Positions 10,873 to 22,383 of a stretch of DNA of 64,000 nucleotides are shown piece by piece. A model generated the notes under the pieces. It did no database searches and was not told the origin of the DNA. It saw nothing but the letters and a program-made list of their open reading frames with translations. Numbering within the stretch: position 1 is the stretch's first letter; each line of letters begins with the position of its first letter. A program made the position numbers and the translations under genes. The DNA comes from Rhizomys pruinosus. Taxonomy: Eukaryota > Chordata > Mammalia > Rodentia > Spalacidae. The stretch is from positions 1,086,365-1,150,364 of the forward strand of contig VZQC01008777.1 of assembly GCA_009823505.1 (NCBI GenBank), read 5' to 3'.

Positions 10873-10885
10873 AAAAAGTTGTACT
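10873..10885 (+). repeat. Right target-site duplication of the 4.9-10.9 kb L1
   Basis: A second copy of aaaaagttgtact, identical to 4915-4927. Confidence 0.85.
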
Positions 10886-11130
10886 CTTCCCTTTTGCTTC
10901 TGTTTTTTATATAAATAATTAATGAATAATTACAAAAAAGATACTTTTTAAAATAACCACAGAAGAATATAATAGACTTTTATACTCTTCTAGTTCCAAA
11001 AAATAAAAGTAACAAAATGGACTACATCTAACTTTTATCCATTCATCCATCCATCTGTCCATTTAACAAATTTCTACGTATCGTTTTTATGAGTCAGATA
11101 TATGTTCGACACTAAGAAATTATAGGAGAG

Positions 11131-11348
11131 GGGCTGGAGAGATGGCTCGGTGGTTAAGAGCGCCGACTGATCTTGCAGAGGACCAGGTTCAATCCCCAGC
11201 ACCCACATGGTGGCTGAGAACCGTCCTTAACTCCAGTTCCAGGGGAATCCAACGCTCTCTTCTGACCTCCCCAGTGTTGCATGACACGGGTGCACCAACC
11301 TACATGCAGACAGTACACTCATAAAAAAATAATAAATACATTTTTAAA
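11131..11348 (+). mobile_element. B2 SINE with 17-bp near-perfect duplication
   Basis: A complete B2 of the type without the central duplication, head 'gggctggagagatggctcgg'. The flanks aagaaattataggagag (11114-11130) and aagaaaatataggagag (11349-11365) differ at one base. A 60-codon frame across it is not a gene. Confidence 0.93.
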
Positions 11349-11365
11349 AAGAAAATATAGGAGAG

Positions 11366-12081
11366 TAAAATGATCCCTGCTCCAAAGAAATAATTATGCT
11401 TCTGTTTCTTCATACCCAAACTGTAATGAATTTAACTACACACGATTCAAATGATAATATTCAAAATATTTTGTGGTTTATAACCTCAATTTCTAACCAG
11501 GATTAATTCTTCTTTAAAAGTGTAGAGGAGATTACTGAGATAATTGCTTTATTTTGTGGATAGTCTTTCAAGTTAGCAAGTAGATTTTTAAAACTTTGGT
11601 CTCTGTACTTTTGACCTTTCATTAAAAAATCTAGATTTGCTCAATATGCCCTATTACTGACTTGATTAATTAAAATACATTGTCTCAAATTTTGACTGGG
11701 TAGATGTTTTCATCCTTCAGAATAAAAGCCTCGCTCTCAATTACAACCAAACAGATAAGTTCTTTTCAAGGTGAATGGATGTATTAGCACTGTGCAGCAT
11801 TCAATAGTGTCTCAAGTAAAGCTCTCAGTCCTAAATCATAGTGTTCCTTTTGCTTTCTTCATGAGTGCCAACATTTTTTCCGGGTACATTAAAAATAAAA
11901 TAAAGCAGCAATTAGCATAATAGTTTGTCTAACATGCTTCTTTTGTCACACATGGACTATGAATGTTATCTTTTGAGAAATGTCCTTTGTACTCATTTGA
12001 CAGAACTAACTATACAAGAATATTAGAGGAAATATATTTGTGTTTTCTCATGACTTTTCATTTGAGGAAGTATTTCAAGAT
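11366..12081. other. Unique AT-rich sequence, nothing recognised
   Basis: No repeats shared with the rest of the window and no credible gene. Confidence 0.6.
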
Positions 12082-12096
12082 GACCTTATCATCTTT

Positions 12097-12351
12097 TTTT
12101 TTAATTTTTTTAAATAATTTTTATTTATTTCTATATGTGTATGAATGTACTGTCTGCATGCAAGTTTGTGCACCCGTGTCGTGCAATGCCGCGGAGGTCA
12201 GAAGAGGGTGTCAGATTCCCCTGAAACTGGAGTTCTCCTGGAATTGGAGTTTCAGACGGTCCTCGGCCGCCATGTGGGCGCTGGGGATTGAACCCGGGTC
12301 CTCTGTAAGAGCGGTCGGCGCTCTTAACCGCTAGGCCATCTCTCCAGCCCC
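12097..12351 (-). mobile_element. Young B2 SINE with 15-bp duplication
   Basis: A full-length copy with well-kept CpGs and the central duplicated block. The duplication gaccttatcatcttt lies at 12082-12096 and 12352-12366, a perfect match. The 123-codon frame at 11963-12334 is unique DNA reading into the SINE. Confidence 0.96.
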
Positions 12352-12366
12352 GACCTTATCATCTTT

Positions 12367-13995
12367 AAAAGGCAAAGAAAAACCCTTAAATGGGTCCAGA
12401 CACAAAATATCCTGAGACTTCAAAGATGGATATCTCATCGCTGCATTTCATTCATTGTAAACAAAACAACTGGAAAAGAAAGACTTTTTCAGCTTCATTT
12501 CTATTGTGCTTTCTCTAGTAAAAGGACAGCAAATAAAGCTTTAAATGCTGTGTTAGACTTGAAGTTGGATAGAAATATGAAATTTTCTTAAGCTGGGATT
12601 GAATTTAACAGACTACTTGCTCCTAAATGAAATTCAGATGTTTTATGAATAAAGGCTATTTTTCCTTTTTTTGTCTTTGCAAAAGAATATTCCATTTATC
12701 AATTGCTCTGGGAGAATTGAGTTGAGAAGAATGTCCATATTTCTCTTAAGGTACCATTCTGCAGTCTCAACTCTGCTCCTACAAAAAGCAAGTGAGTTTC
12801 TATACTGAAATGACAATGCACGTTTTTTCTTTGGGATAACTGGGACTGTTTTCTATAGTGATTAAAAGAAAAAAAATGTTTGTCTTGCTGTGGACCACTC
12901 GACTAACAGTGATTGGTGGTACGTTTTCTGTTTCCTCAGTACTCCAATGTTAGAACGTGCTGGTCAAATTGTCCTCCTTCCTCAGTTACCTCCATTAGGG
13001 GGAGCTCTAACAGTATTTGGCTTCGCTGGGTTTCACTTGGCAAATTCTACAGGCCAGACGTTCCCACAGTGCTATAAAACATATTGAACTTAAAAAAAAA
13101 AAAAAAAAAAACCAGAACGCACACATTTTCTGTCTTTTCGCTCTCCGTGTAACAGCACAATGTTTCTCCTTTGTGTAATTTCTTTTTTAGTATGCATCTC
13201 AGAGATCAGGATGTGCTTTATCTCTGTGGAAACATGCTGAGGGGGCCTCTCCAGGCAGTCACCTCAACCAAGGAAGTCTTAAAGAAAACTTAGTTGAAAA
13301 ACTTACAAGAATCATCAGAATCATAGCTACTCATGAACTGATGGCACCTATCGATTCACAAATGTGTATTATGCAAAATGTACACAAAGGATTTTTTTCA
13401 AGACCTTTCCAACCATGCCATTTTTGTTTATACTTTGCTCAGTATCTTTCGAAGTCATTCATTCTTAAAATTCCTACCAGGACTGCACTCTCTTGCCCAT
13501 TTACCTGTGAAAACATTCTGATTGGGCTCCATAGTATTTGCCTTCTACAGAGCTGCAGGTGTACCACTTATTCTAAACTATAACTGATGATGATGATGAT
13601 CTCTCCCCTCTCTGTAGAACACCGTGCAAGAGTCCCTCACCAGTTCTCAGTCTTTTGGGCAACGCCCATCACCCATCCAGCATTCATGACTTTCTATCAA
13701 TTTAAAACTCATTCTCCAGTTTTCTGTAAGAACAAAACTTTTGATAACTCCAGAAATTCCTTCCCTACTAAAAAAAAAAAAAAGCATTACGGGCATTTTA
13801 TATTCTTCTGGGGCACCAAGCATTTCTTCCTCTAGTGTTTCTACAAGTACTAACGACAAAATAACTAAATAATTAAGATTTGAAACCTATACTAAGAAGA
13901 AAAGTAGTGGCATAAAAGGCGATGCAATACCCAGGAATGCTAAATATTTCTTGAAATAATGATTTCACGGTTAATAGAGATTTCAAACTGATTAA
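12367..13995. other. Unique sequence, nothing recognised
   Basis: It includes a poly-A run at 13091-13110 and a short (ATG)n at about 13585-13600. Frames at 12890-13087, 13341-13583 and 13587-13835 show no recognisable domain, and their composition is ordinary intergenic. One could be part of an unrecognised exon, but nothing supports this. Confidence 0.5.
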
Positions 13996-14000
13996 TAAAT

Positions 14001-14208
14001 GGGGCTTGGAGAAATGGCTCAGTGGTTAAGAGCATGGAGTGGTTTTTCAGAGAACTTAGGTTTGGTTCCCAGAATCTACGTGGAAGCTAACAACCAGCTG
14101 TAATTCTAGTTCCAGGGAATCCACCACCCTCTTTTGACCTCCATGGGCATTGGATACATGTAGTGTACTTACATATATGAAGACAAAACACACATACACA
14201 TTTTTTTA
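14001..14208 (+). mobile_element. Older B2/B3-type SINE
   Basis: The head 'ggggcttggagaaatggctc' and 'cagtggttaagagcatgg' are clear. The distal half is diverged ('cttttgacctccatgggcat') and closer to older B2/B3 forms. CpGs are lost. Confidence 0.85.
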
Positions 14209-14482
14209 ATTTGATTAATGGATATCAAGTAATAGGAAACCCATACTTTGAATTTCCAAGGAATATTACATAAAATGTATACAAAAATTTTAAGTAAAAA
14301 AATACAAGCTACTGACTAGAAAAAATATTTATTAAAAGATTTGGTTCATATAACTGGAAATTCATTTGAAGCTAAAAGTACAATACATAAGTTAATGCTA
14401 ATTGAACTACTTCCTGGTACAATAGAATTTATTTTACATATTTTCTCATCTGATAATGACCTAACTTGTCCTTTTCTATTAC

Positions 14483-14483
<1 letters not shown>

Positions 14484-14513
<30 letters not shown>
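14484..14513. repeat. (TG)n microsatellite
   Basis: About 14 uninterrupted TG repeats. Two overlapping frames are built on it and are not genes. Confidence 0.97.
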
Positions 14514-14515
<2 letters not shown>

Positions 14516-15027
14516 CTAAAATTTCATGCTACCTACTCAGAGAGAGGTTTTGGGTACCTTTCACCCACTATTTTTCCATGGATACAACTTAATTTACATT
14601 ATTACAGGGATGTCACAGTGACAAAATATATTTATATTGTTCTATGCCATTTTATAGCGAGTGTAAATTGTGTAACTACCAACCACAATCATTATAAAAA
14701 AGTCCACAGAAATGTATTCTTGATTATTTATAGTCATCACTAAATCTTCACAAAATCATTGAGCTATGACAACCACTAACCTATTTCCCTTTTTATATGT
14801 TAGTAAATAACCTTTCTGACTAATACAGAGGAATCCTTTATTTGAATACAGTAGTCATGCAAATGACCATAAAGATAAAGAGATAAAATTACATATACTT
14901 CCATAAAACTGAATTAAAACAACTATAGTTCATTTAAATCCTGGTGATAAGACAATGTAGAAAGTGAATTAATTTAAAGGGAAAAATGGAACATTAAGTT
15001 TGCCACCTTCCTTGCCAAAATTGAATA

Positions 15028-15080
15028 TTGATCTATCTGTCTATCTGTCCATCCATCTGTCTGTCATCTATCTAATTACT
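15028..15080. repeat. Imperfect (ATCT)/(GTCT) tetranucleotide repeat
   Basis: A run of ATCT, GTCT and CATC units immediately before an L1 fragment. Confidence 0.85.
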
Positions 15081-15089
15081 AGTAAAAAC

Positions 15090-15580
15090 AAATGAGTGCA
15101 TCCACTGCTGGTGGGAATGTAAACTCCTACAGCCACTATGGAAGGCAGTGTGGAGAACCCTTGGAAGATTTGGAATGAATTTGCCACCTGACCCAATCAT
15201 ACCACTCCTGGGTATATACCCACAAGACTCATCTTACCTCAGAGATACATGCACAGCCATGTTTATTGCAGCTCTCTTCATAATAGCAAGGAGCTGGAAC
15301 CAACCCAAGTGCCCCTCAACTGTGGATAGAGAAAATGTGGTACATCTACACAATGGAGTTCTATGCAGCGGTAAAGAAAGATGACATCATGAGCTTTGCA
15401 GGTAAATGGCTGGAGCTAGAAGATATCATGCTGAGTGAAGTAACACAGTCCCAGGAAAACAAATGACGAATGGTATCCCTCATCTGTGGATGCTAGCACC
15501 AATTACCTAATTATATGGTAAACTGAGCAATGTCAATGTGATCTGAAAACAACTGTGCTCATATTGTGAATCCATTAAAA
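15090..15580 (+). pseudogene. L1 ORF2 C-terminal fragment and start of 3'-UTR
   Basis: Translation gives the end of ORF2: 'PPDPIIPLLGIYPQDSSYL' in a 78-codon open stretch at 15148-15384, then a shift and 'WLELEDIMLSEVTQSQ' to the stop in 'gtggatgctag' near 15496. A short piece of 3'-UTR follows ('aaaacaactgtgctcatatt'). It is truncated at both ends and lies next to a tetranucleotide repeat. Confidence 0.9.
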
Positions 15581-15589
15581 ATACCCTAA

Positions 15590-16577
15590 ACAAATAAAAA
15601 AATGACTGCAAAACATTAACAAAATACCAATAAAACAGTTCTATTTTCGATTGCTTGGAAATTATCAAATAAACAATCATATCAAAAGACAAATGTCTAT
15701 AGCCTTGATTCCAAATCAAATATTCTACATAGAAATACTTTATAATATGGCTAATGTGATTATTTCAGTGAATATTTTAGGATAGAATACAGATTTCATA
15801 TTCTATGCTGAGAAACACTCCTAAGTCAAATTGGACTTGGTTAGGAAAAATTCTGCATACCTCTTGGTATAAACCTGATTCTATATTATACTATTAAAGA
15901 ATTTACTGAATAAAATAAAAATTGATAATTCTATAAAACAGAGATTTCTATATATTTAACTATTTTGTTTTCAAATTTATTGTGATTAAAAAAATCCACT
16001 TTAACAAAAAGTGCATGTGTGGTATTCAATAATTTAAGTCTTTCAGAATTAAAATATTTTTCTGGTTGTATTGATTGGTGTATTCTGTTTACTGTTTGGA
16101 ATTCTTGGGCCTTCCCTCAAATTCATATCTTCAGTTTGGGTCTCTGACCCCTGCCCCCCCAGCAGTGTTATGAATTATGTTTTCATATTCAAGTGTATGT
16201 AAATGAGTATGAATCTTGAGACTAGCTGCCACAGGAAGTTATTCACAGTTCCTTTTGAGAGAATGCACATCTCACTTGAAATGCTTATTTTTTTGTAAAG
16301 AAGTAATGTTCTTTCATATTCATAACACTTAATCAAATCAGAATACAGATGATATAAGTCATAATCCTTTTATCCAGGGCTTGTACTCACAGGACTAATT
16401 TTCTTTTGGCACTTGCTTCAAGCCTTACAAAGTTTTAAAATTGAGGTTTTAAAGCCTCCTTTAATCAGATTTTCTATGCCCTTCATCCTTACTAAAAAGT
16501 TGATGGCCTTATACTGTACCGGAGTCCAGCTTTCTCATTGAAATCTCAGACTATGAAATAGATTTAATTGCATAGTT
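15590..16577. other. Unique AT-rich sequence, nothing recognised
   Basis: This is the pre-insertion flank of the large L1. It has no repeat or gene that I can support. Confidence 0.55.
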
Positions 16578-16594
16578 AAAGAATCTACACTCTG
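16578..16594 (+). repeat. Left 17-bp target-site duplication of the large L1
   Basis: aaagaatctacactctg, identical to 24836-24852. The base pair before it is TT, so the bottom strand reads 5'-CTTT/AA, close to the L1 endonuclease target TTTT/AA. The last one or two G could also belong to the L1. Confidence 0.95.
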
Positions 16595-16795
16595 GGGTCG
16601 CAGGGGAGACGCCATAACGCGCCAGGGCAGGTACACAGCTCTACAGCTCTAGGCGTGGTCTGGCGGGGGGCAGCTGGGAGAGGGTCTCGCTCTGAAACCG
16701 TCTACGGGGTCCCCGGCACAGAGGGACCGCGCTCGGGTGAGCGGAGGGTCGCGTTTGCCTCTGCTCCGGTCCCTGCCGGACTTGTGGGCGGAACT
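16594..16795 (+). promoter_or_regulatory. L1 5' promoter monomer, complete 202-bp unit
   Basis: It starts ggggtcgcaggggagacg and ends in 'gtgggcggaact'. CpG-rich (many CG sites in about 200 bp), in sharp contrast to the AT-rich surroundings. The same text restarts at 16796. In rodents, tandem monomers of about 200 bp are known to drive L1 transcription, with activity rising with copy number; here the role is inferred from position and repetition. Confidence 0.85.
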
Positions 16796-16931
16796 GGGGT
16801 CGCAGGGGAGACGCCATAACGCGCCAGGGCAGGTACACAGCTCTACAGCTCTAGGCGTGGTCTGGCTGGGGGCAGCTGGGAGAGGGTCCCGCTCTGAACC
16901 CGTCTACGGGGTTCCCCGGCCCAGAGGGACC
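16796..16931 (+). promoter_or_regulatory. L1 5' promoter monomer, partial second unit
   Basis: This repeats the first ~136 bases of the upstream monomer with only a handful of differences, then breaks off after 'ccagagggaccg' into the tether. The high identity between units suggests recent duplication or a young element. Confidence 0.85.
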
Positions 16932-17205
16932 GGGGCAAGGCTAGGATCCCCCCCCCCCCCCCCGTGCGCCAAGTGAATTGCTAAGAATCCAGTGGTTTCT
17001 CTTTTGGAGAACCTTCAGACCAGAAAGAGAAGACTAACTTAGGCTTCAAACATCCAATAGATACACATAAAACTGAAAACCTGAAACCTAGGCAAGTCAT
17101 TACACCATAAAAATAAAAAAAAAAAAACCGAGGAGGAAAGGGGGGGAAAAAAAAAGACCGGAAGGGGCAAGCAAAAACCAGCCACTATATAGTGAAAAGT
17201 CGTTT
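16932..17205 (+). promoter_or_regulatory. L1 5'-UTR tether
   Basis: Non-repeated leader between the last monomer and ORF1. It contains an uninterrupted C run at about 16949-16963 and A-rich runs at 17111-17126 and near 17150. These homopolymers are typical sites for sequencing error. Confidence 0.6.
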
Positions 17206-18450
17206 TTGACTTGGACCACAAAAGGGAAATCCATATGCCCGGGACACGATGAAGGGACAACATTGGAAAGGCACAGGATACTCCCACACCCGGCCCTACC
17301 AAACCCTGGAGGCGATAGCCACAATGGGATCCCCTTGGAGGAGGCCCAAGGAACAGAGGTTAGACGAATAATTGCAGACATACACAGAAATTAAAGAAAA
17401 TAAAGAAGAATTCAGGGAAATAAAGAGAGAGAATGAAAAAAACCAAAATGGGACCTAGAGGGATACAATGAAAACTTCGGAAAGAACTAAAGGAACAGAA
17501 TGGCAAACTCCGAAGGAACTAGAGGGAGAAAAAAACAACTCTGAATGGAAATAGAAACACTAAAAAGGAAGGCAACCAAAGAAGAAAGGAGCACCAAAGA
17601 AGCGATTGAGAAGCACAAAGAAGAGATTGGGAAGCACAAAGAAGAGGTAACTGGAAGTATTAAAGAAAACACAGGAGGAAAACAACAAGGAATTAGAAAC
17701 TACTCAAGCAATCAATGAAGAAAGAAAAGTGAAAAAAGCCTCAGAAGTAGAATGAGGAAGCAGAACAAAGGATATCAGACTGGAAGATAACACAGAGCAA
17801 TTAAAAGTCTAAATAACGATTATGAAAAAATTTAAAAAATACACAAAAGTGGAACAACCAGGAAATAGAGACACTATAAGAAACAGACCAAACCTCTGAT
17901 CATGGAATAGCGCGAGGCAGCAGAACTCAAAGGAGAAACTTAGTATTATCAGATCTTAACCGGAATTAAGATGCAAATTTCCCCAACTAAAACTAGAGAA
18001 CCCATAAAATACAAAGAAGCACATAGGACCCCACATAGACCAGATCAGAAAAGAAAACACCCCCACGCCATATCATAGTAAAATTTGCTAGCTGGCCAAA
18101 ACAAAGACAAAAATCTGAGGGCCACAAAAGAAAACAAGTCACATACAAGGGAAACCCATCAGAAATACAACTAACTTCTCGCCTCAAACCATGAAAGCAA
18201 GAAGAATGGAGCAAAAGCATTTCCTGTGTTAAGGATCTGATGCCAACCCAGAATTACTTTACCCAGCAAAAAATGTCGGACTATACCTGACGGAGAGAGA
18301 ACAATTCTTCCATTGGACATAAACCAAAAGCTGAGTGGAAATATGTCTGGCAAAACCACCCTCTTCATAAAATACTGAGCAATTCAAAGGGCAGGAAGAG
18401 AGGAGCAACAATCCTCAAAAACCTGGGAAAAGAAACTAACAAAAACATAC
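17206..18450 (+). pseudogene. L1 ORF1 region, broken
   Basis: ORF1 codes for the trimeric RNA-binding chaperone of L1. A 62-codon stretch at 17206-17394 leads into 'EVRRIIADIHRN'. Lysine- and glutamate-rich text at 17390-17830 fits the coiled coil. The RNA-recognition and C-terminal domains would lie at about 17830-18420. No frame spans the region; single-base gains and losses in A and G runs account for most breaks. I do not reconstruct it. Confidence 0.75.
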
Positions 18451-18499
18451 CCATAGGCGCAAAATCAACGGCTAGAAGTCCAAAGGATAATAAAGTGAA

Positions 18500-21400
18500 A
18501 GGAAGCCACATTCCATCTTTCAATTATACCTTAAATATTAATGGGCTTTAAACTCCCCAATCAAACGGCATAGACTGGGAGAAGGATTAGGAAACAAAAA
18601 CCCATCTATATGTGTCTACAAGAAACCCCTTTCAATTTCAAGGATAGGCCCAACTTAAGGTGAAGGGATCGAAGCAAGTCTTCCAAGCAAATGGTACCAA
18701 AAGAAAAGCAGGTGGGGCTTTCTAATATCAGACAAAAAATAGACTTCCAAAGCATAAGAAATCAAAGAGACAACGAGCGGACCATTACATCCTATTAAAG
18801 GAACAATTGACGATGAAGATTTCACAATCGTACATATATATGCACCAAAACATCCGTGCACAAAACTTTATAAAGACAATTCTTCAAGATCTCAAGGCAC
18901 AGATTAAACCCAGCACACTAATACTAGGGGGATTCCAATACCCCATTAAGTCCTCTAGACAGAACAACAGGACAAATGATAAACACAGAGAGGGAATCTG
19001 GAACCTAAAATGACACAATACACCAAAATGGGCCTCACAGACATCTACCGAATATTTCACCCCCAAACACCAGGAATACAACTTCTACTCCGCACCTCAG
19101 GAACAATTCTCCAACATAGTACATATATGGGGACACAGGAAAAAAACTCAGTAAATATAAAAAGATGAACTAATCTCATGCATTCTATCAGACCACAGTG
19201 CAATAAAACTCAATTCAACACCAGGATAAACCCTACATCTACAAGAACACATGGCGCCTAAACAACACTCTCCTGAAAAATGAGTGGGTCAACCGAAGAA
19301 ATAAAGAAAAGCAATAAAAACATTCCTGGTGCTGAATGACAATGCTAAAACAACACAGTCAAAAATCTATGGGACACTCTAAAAGCACTCCTAAGAGGGA
19401 AAGTTATAGCACTAAGTGCTTCACATTAAAAAAACCGAAGAGCACAAGGGAATGATCAAACACTGCCCAGTTTAATAATACGAGAGACAACAACAAATGA
19501 ACCCTAACGGGAGCAGACAAGACGAAACAACAAAAATCAGAGCAGAGAAAAAAAGAAAACCATACAAAAAAAAAAAAAAAAAAAAAAAATCAATGATCCA
19601 AATGTTGTTCTTTGAGAGAATAACAAGCTGAGGAACAGTACCTCTAGCCCATTAACAAAAGAAAGGAGGGAGCAACTCCAAAATCAATAGAATCTTATGG
19701 AAAGGGGAAAATATCACAAACAGACATAATAAGATCCAGACAAAATCATACGGGACTACTTCAAACTTATATTCTACTAAGTTTGAAAAACCTAGACAAA
19801 TGGATGAATTATCTGAAATCCTGGGAACACCAAAGCTCAACCAAGAAGAAATCTGGCAAAAAAAAACCTAAACAGACCAATAGTACAGAAGAAATCGAAG
19901 TGTAATAGTGCCTCCCAACCAAAAATGCCAGGCCCGAGGGTTCAAACGCAGAATCTATAAAAATTTTTGAAAAGCTAACAACCATTATACTTCAATTTGT
20001 TTAGAAGGATACACAATGGAGGGACGTTCTCCCAAATTCCTTCTATGAAGCAGCAACATCTAATACCAAAACCAGGTAATATACAGACCAAACAAGGATA
20101 AAGACAGAGACCCATCTCCCTGATGAACACCGATGCACAAGATTAAACAATTCTAAACCGGATTTTTGCACTAGCATCGCACACCGACTCACATCAAGAA
20201 AGATCATCACACATGACCAAGTTGGATTCCTACAGCATGCAGGATTGGTTCAAATACAATATGAAATAAATAAAGAAAAAAAAAAACACATCAAACATTA
20301 TCAATTAGGAAAAAACCACCACCATTCTCATGATGCGGACTGACCACGCACATAAGACGCAAAATCCAGCACCCCTCCTTCATGTTTAAAGTCCTGGAGG
20401 GAATTGGTTTGGAGGAGTCATTCCCCATTTAATGCAAAGCCATATACAGAGAAACCCACAAGCCAATATCATCCTAAAGTGGGGAAATGAAACAGAAGCA
20501 GTCCCCTTACAATCGTACGGAACCTCTCGCGCAACGCGTTGGCCCCCTGCCCACTGCTCTTTCATGATAGTGCCAAGGAAACCCATAGCTAGGGCAATTA
20601 ACAAAACAAAATGAAATGTAAAGGAGTTTCGAATTGGCAAAAAGAGGACGCCTCAAGCTAAATCCACTTTTGCTGATATATGCATTGTCTGACTAAGGGA
20701 TGCTAAGAACTTTCCACCACGAAACCTCCGTAGAAACGATTCAAGGCTTTTGGTAAATGTGGCAGGATACAAAATAAACCTGAGAAAAATCAGTAGCCTT
20801 TCTTACCCACCCAACAAGCAATTGAAGAAGGCTAACAAGGAGACACCCTTCCCACTCAAATAGCCTCAAAAACAATAAATAACCTAGGAACAAACCTAAC
20901 CAAAGACACCAAAGATCTCTACACACAAAAATTTTAAACCCCTGAAAAAGGAAATTGAGGAAGACCATCGAAGATGGACAAACAAACCCAACCTCCCATG
21001 CTCAGTGGATTGGGAAATAATGATAGTAAAATGTCCATCCTACCCAAAATAGTGTACAGATTTAATGCGATCCCAATCAAAATCCCCAAGAGTTTCTTCA
21101 CACAGCTTGGAAAAAAAATCCTCATTTCATTGTGGAAAACAAAAGCCCCGAATAGCCAAAGCAACCCTGAGTGAAAAGAGCAATACAGGGGGGATCGCCT
21201 ATACCAGACATCAAACTATACTACAGGGCTATAGTCATAAAAACAGCCTGGTACTTGGCACAAAAACAGACCAGTTGACCAATGGAAAAAAACTGAAGAG
21301 CAAACCTGAGCCATACCAATTTCAGCCACCTCATATTTGACAAGGGGGCCAAGAAGACACAATGGAGAAAGACAGCTATCTTCAGCAGTGGTGTTGGCAA

Positions 21401-22383
21401 AACTGTCACCACTTGTAGAAGAATGAAATTAAACCCTACCTCTCCACTGTACAAAGATCAACTCCCAGATGGACCAAAGACCTCAACGTGAAACCCAAGA
21501 CTCTGGGGTGATGAAGAGAAGCTTGGCAGCAGAGCTACAAGACATAGGTGTAGGAAAAGACTTCCTAAATCAGACAGCAGCTGCACAAGAAATAAGATCG
21601 ACAATTGACAAATGGACCTCATTAACTCAAAAGCTTCTCGTACATCAAAGGAACAATAAAGGAAGTGAAGAGAAGACCACCGAGTGGGAGGAACCTTCAC
21701 GCAGATACATCTGACAAAGCTTAATTTCCAGAGTATACAAGCTACTCAAAAAACAAAGAAGAAGAAAAACAAAATGAATCTTCAAAAGATGGAGCAAAGA
21801 CTGATAGAGACTTTACAGAGGAGGAGTTAGAGATGGCCGAGAACATCTTAAGAAGTGTTCAACATCTCTGATAATTAAGGAAATGCAATTAAAACCACCT
21901 GAGATATCACCTCTACTCCAATAAGACTGGCTAGGATCAGGAAACAGAATGATACCAAGTGCTGGAGAGGTTGTGGGGAAAGGGAACACTCATCCATTGC
22001 TGGTGGGAATGTAAACTTGTACAGCCACTATGGAAAAGCAGTATGGGAACACTAGTAGACTCAAAATGAAGCCTCCATTTGACCCGCATACACTCCTGGT
22101 ATATACTCCACAAGACACAACTTGCAAAGATACATGCACAGCTATGTTTATTGCAGCTCTTCACAATAGCAAAAAGCTGGAACCACCCAGTGCCCTTCAA
22201 CTCACGAGTGGATAGAGAAAATGTGGTACATGTATAACAATGGAATTCATGCAGCAGTAAAGAGGGACAACATCATGAAATTTGCAGGTAAATGGATGGA
22301 GCTGAAGACATATGTTAAGTGAAGTAACACCGTCCCAGACACAAAAAAAAGACAAAGGAGTGTCCCTCATATGTGGATGCTAG
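18500..22383 (+). pseudogene. L1 ORF2 region, broken by many small indels
   Basis: At about 3.88 kb this is close to the usual ORF2 length of about 3.8 kb, so no large deletion is present. Visible pieces include an endonuclease stretch 'AQIKPSTLILGGFQYPIKSS' at about 18897-18956 and the post-RT stretch 'KMSILPKIVYRFNAIPIKIP' at about 21026-21085. The C-terminus, 'gtaaatggatggagctgaag' onward, runs to the stop TAG at 22381-22383. Within these pieces codons are well kept, while frames change every 100-300 bases. The longest intact frame is only about 91 codons. Confidence 0.85.

Noticed and set aside
11963..12334. 123-codon frame
   Set aside because: Its second half is a B2 SINE read in frame and its first half is unique DNA with no support.
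16594..16931. CpG island promoter of a host gene
   Set aside because: The CpG-rich units sit exactly between the L1 duplication and the L1 ORF1, so they belong to the L1.
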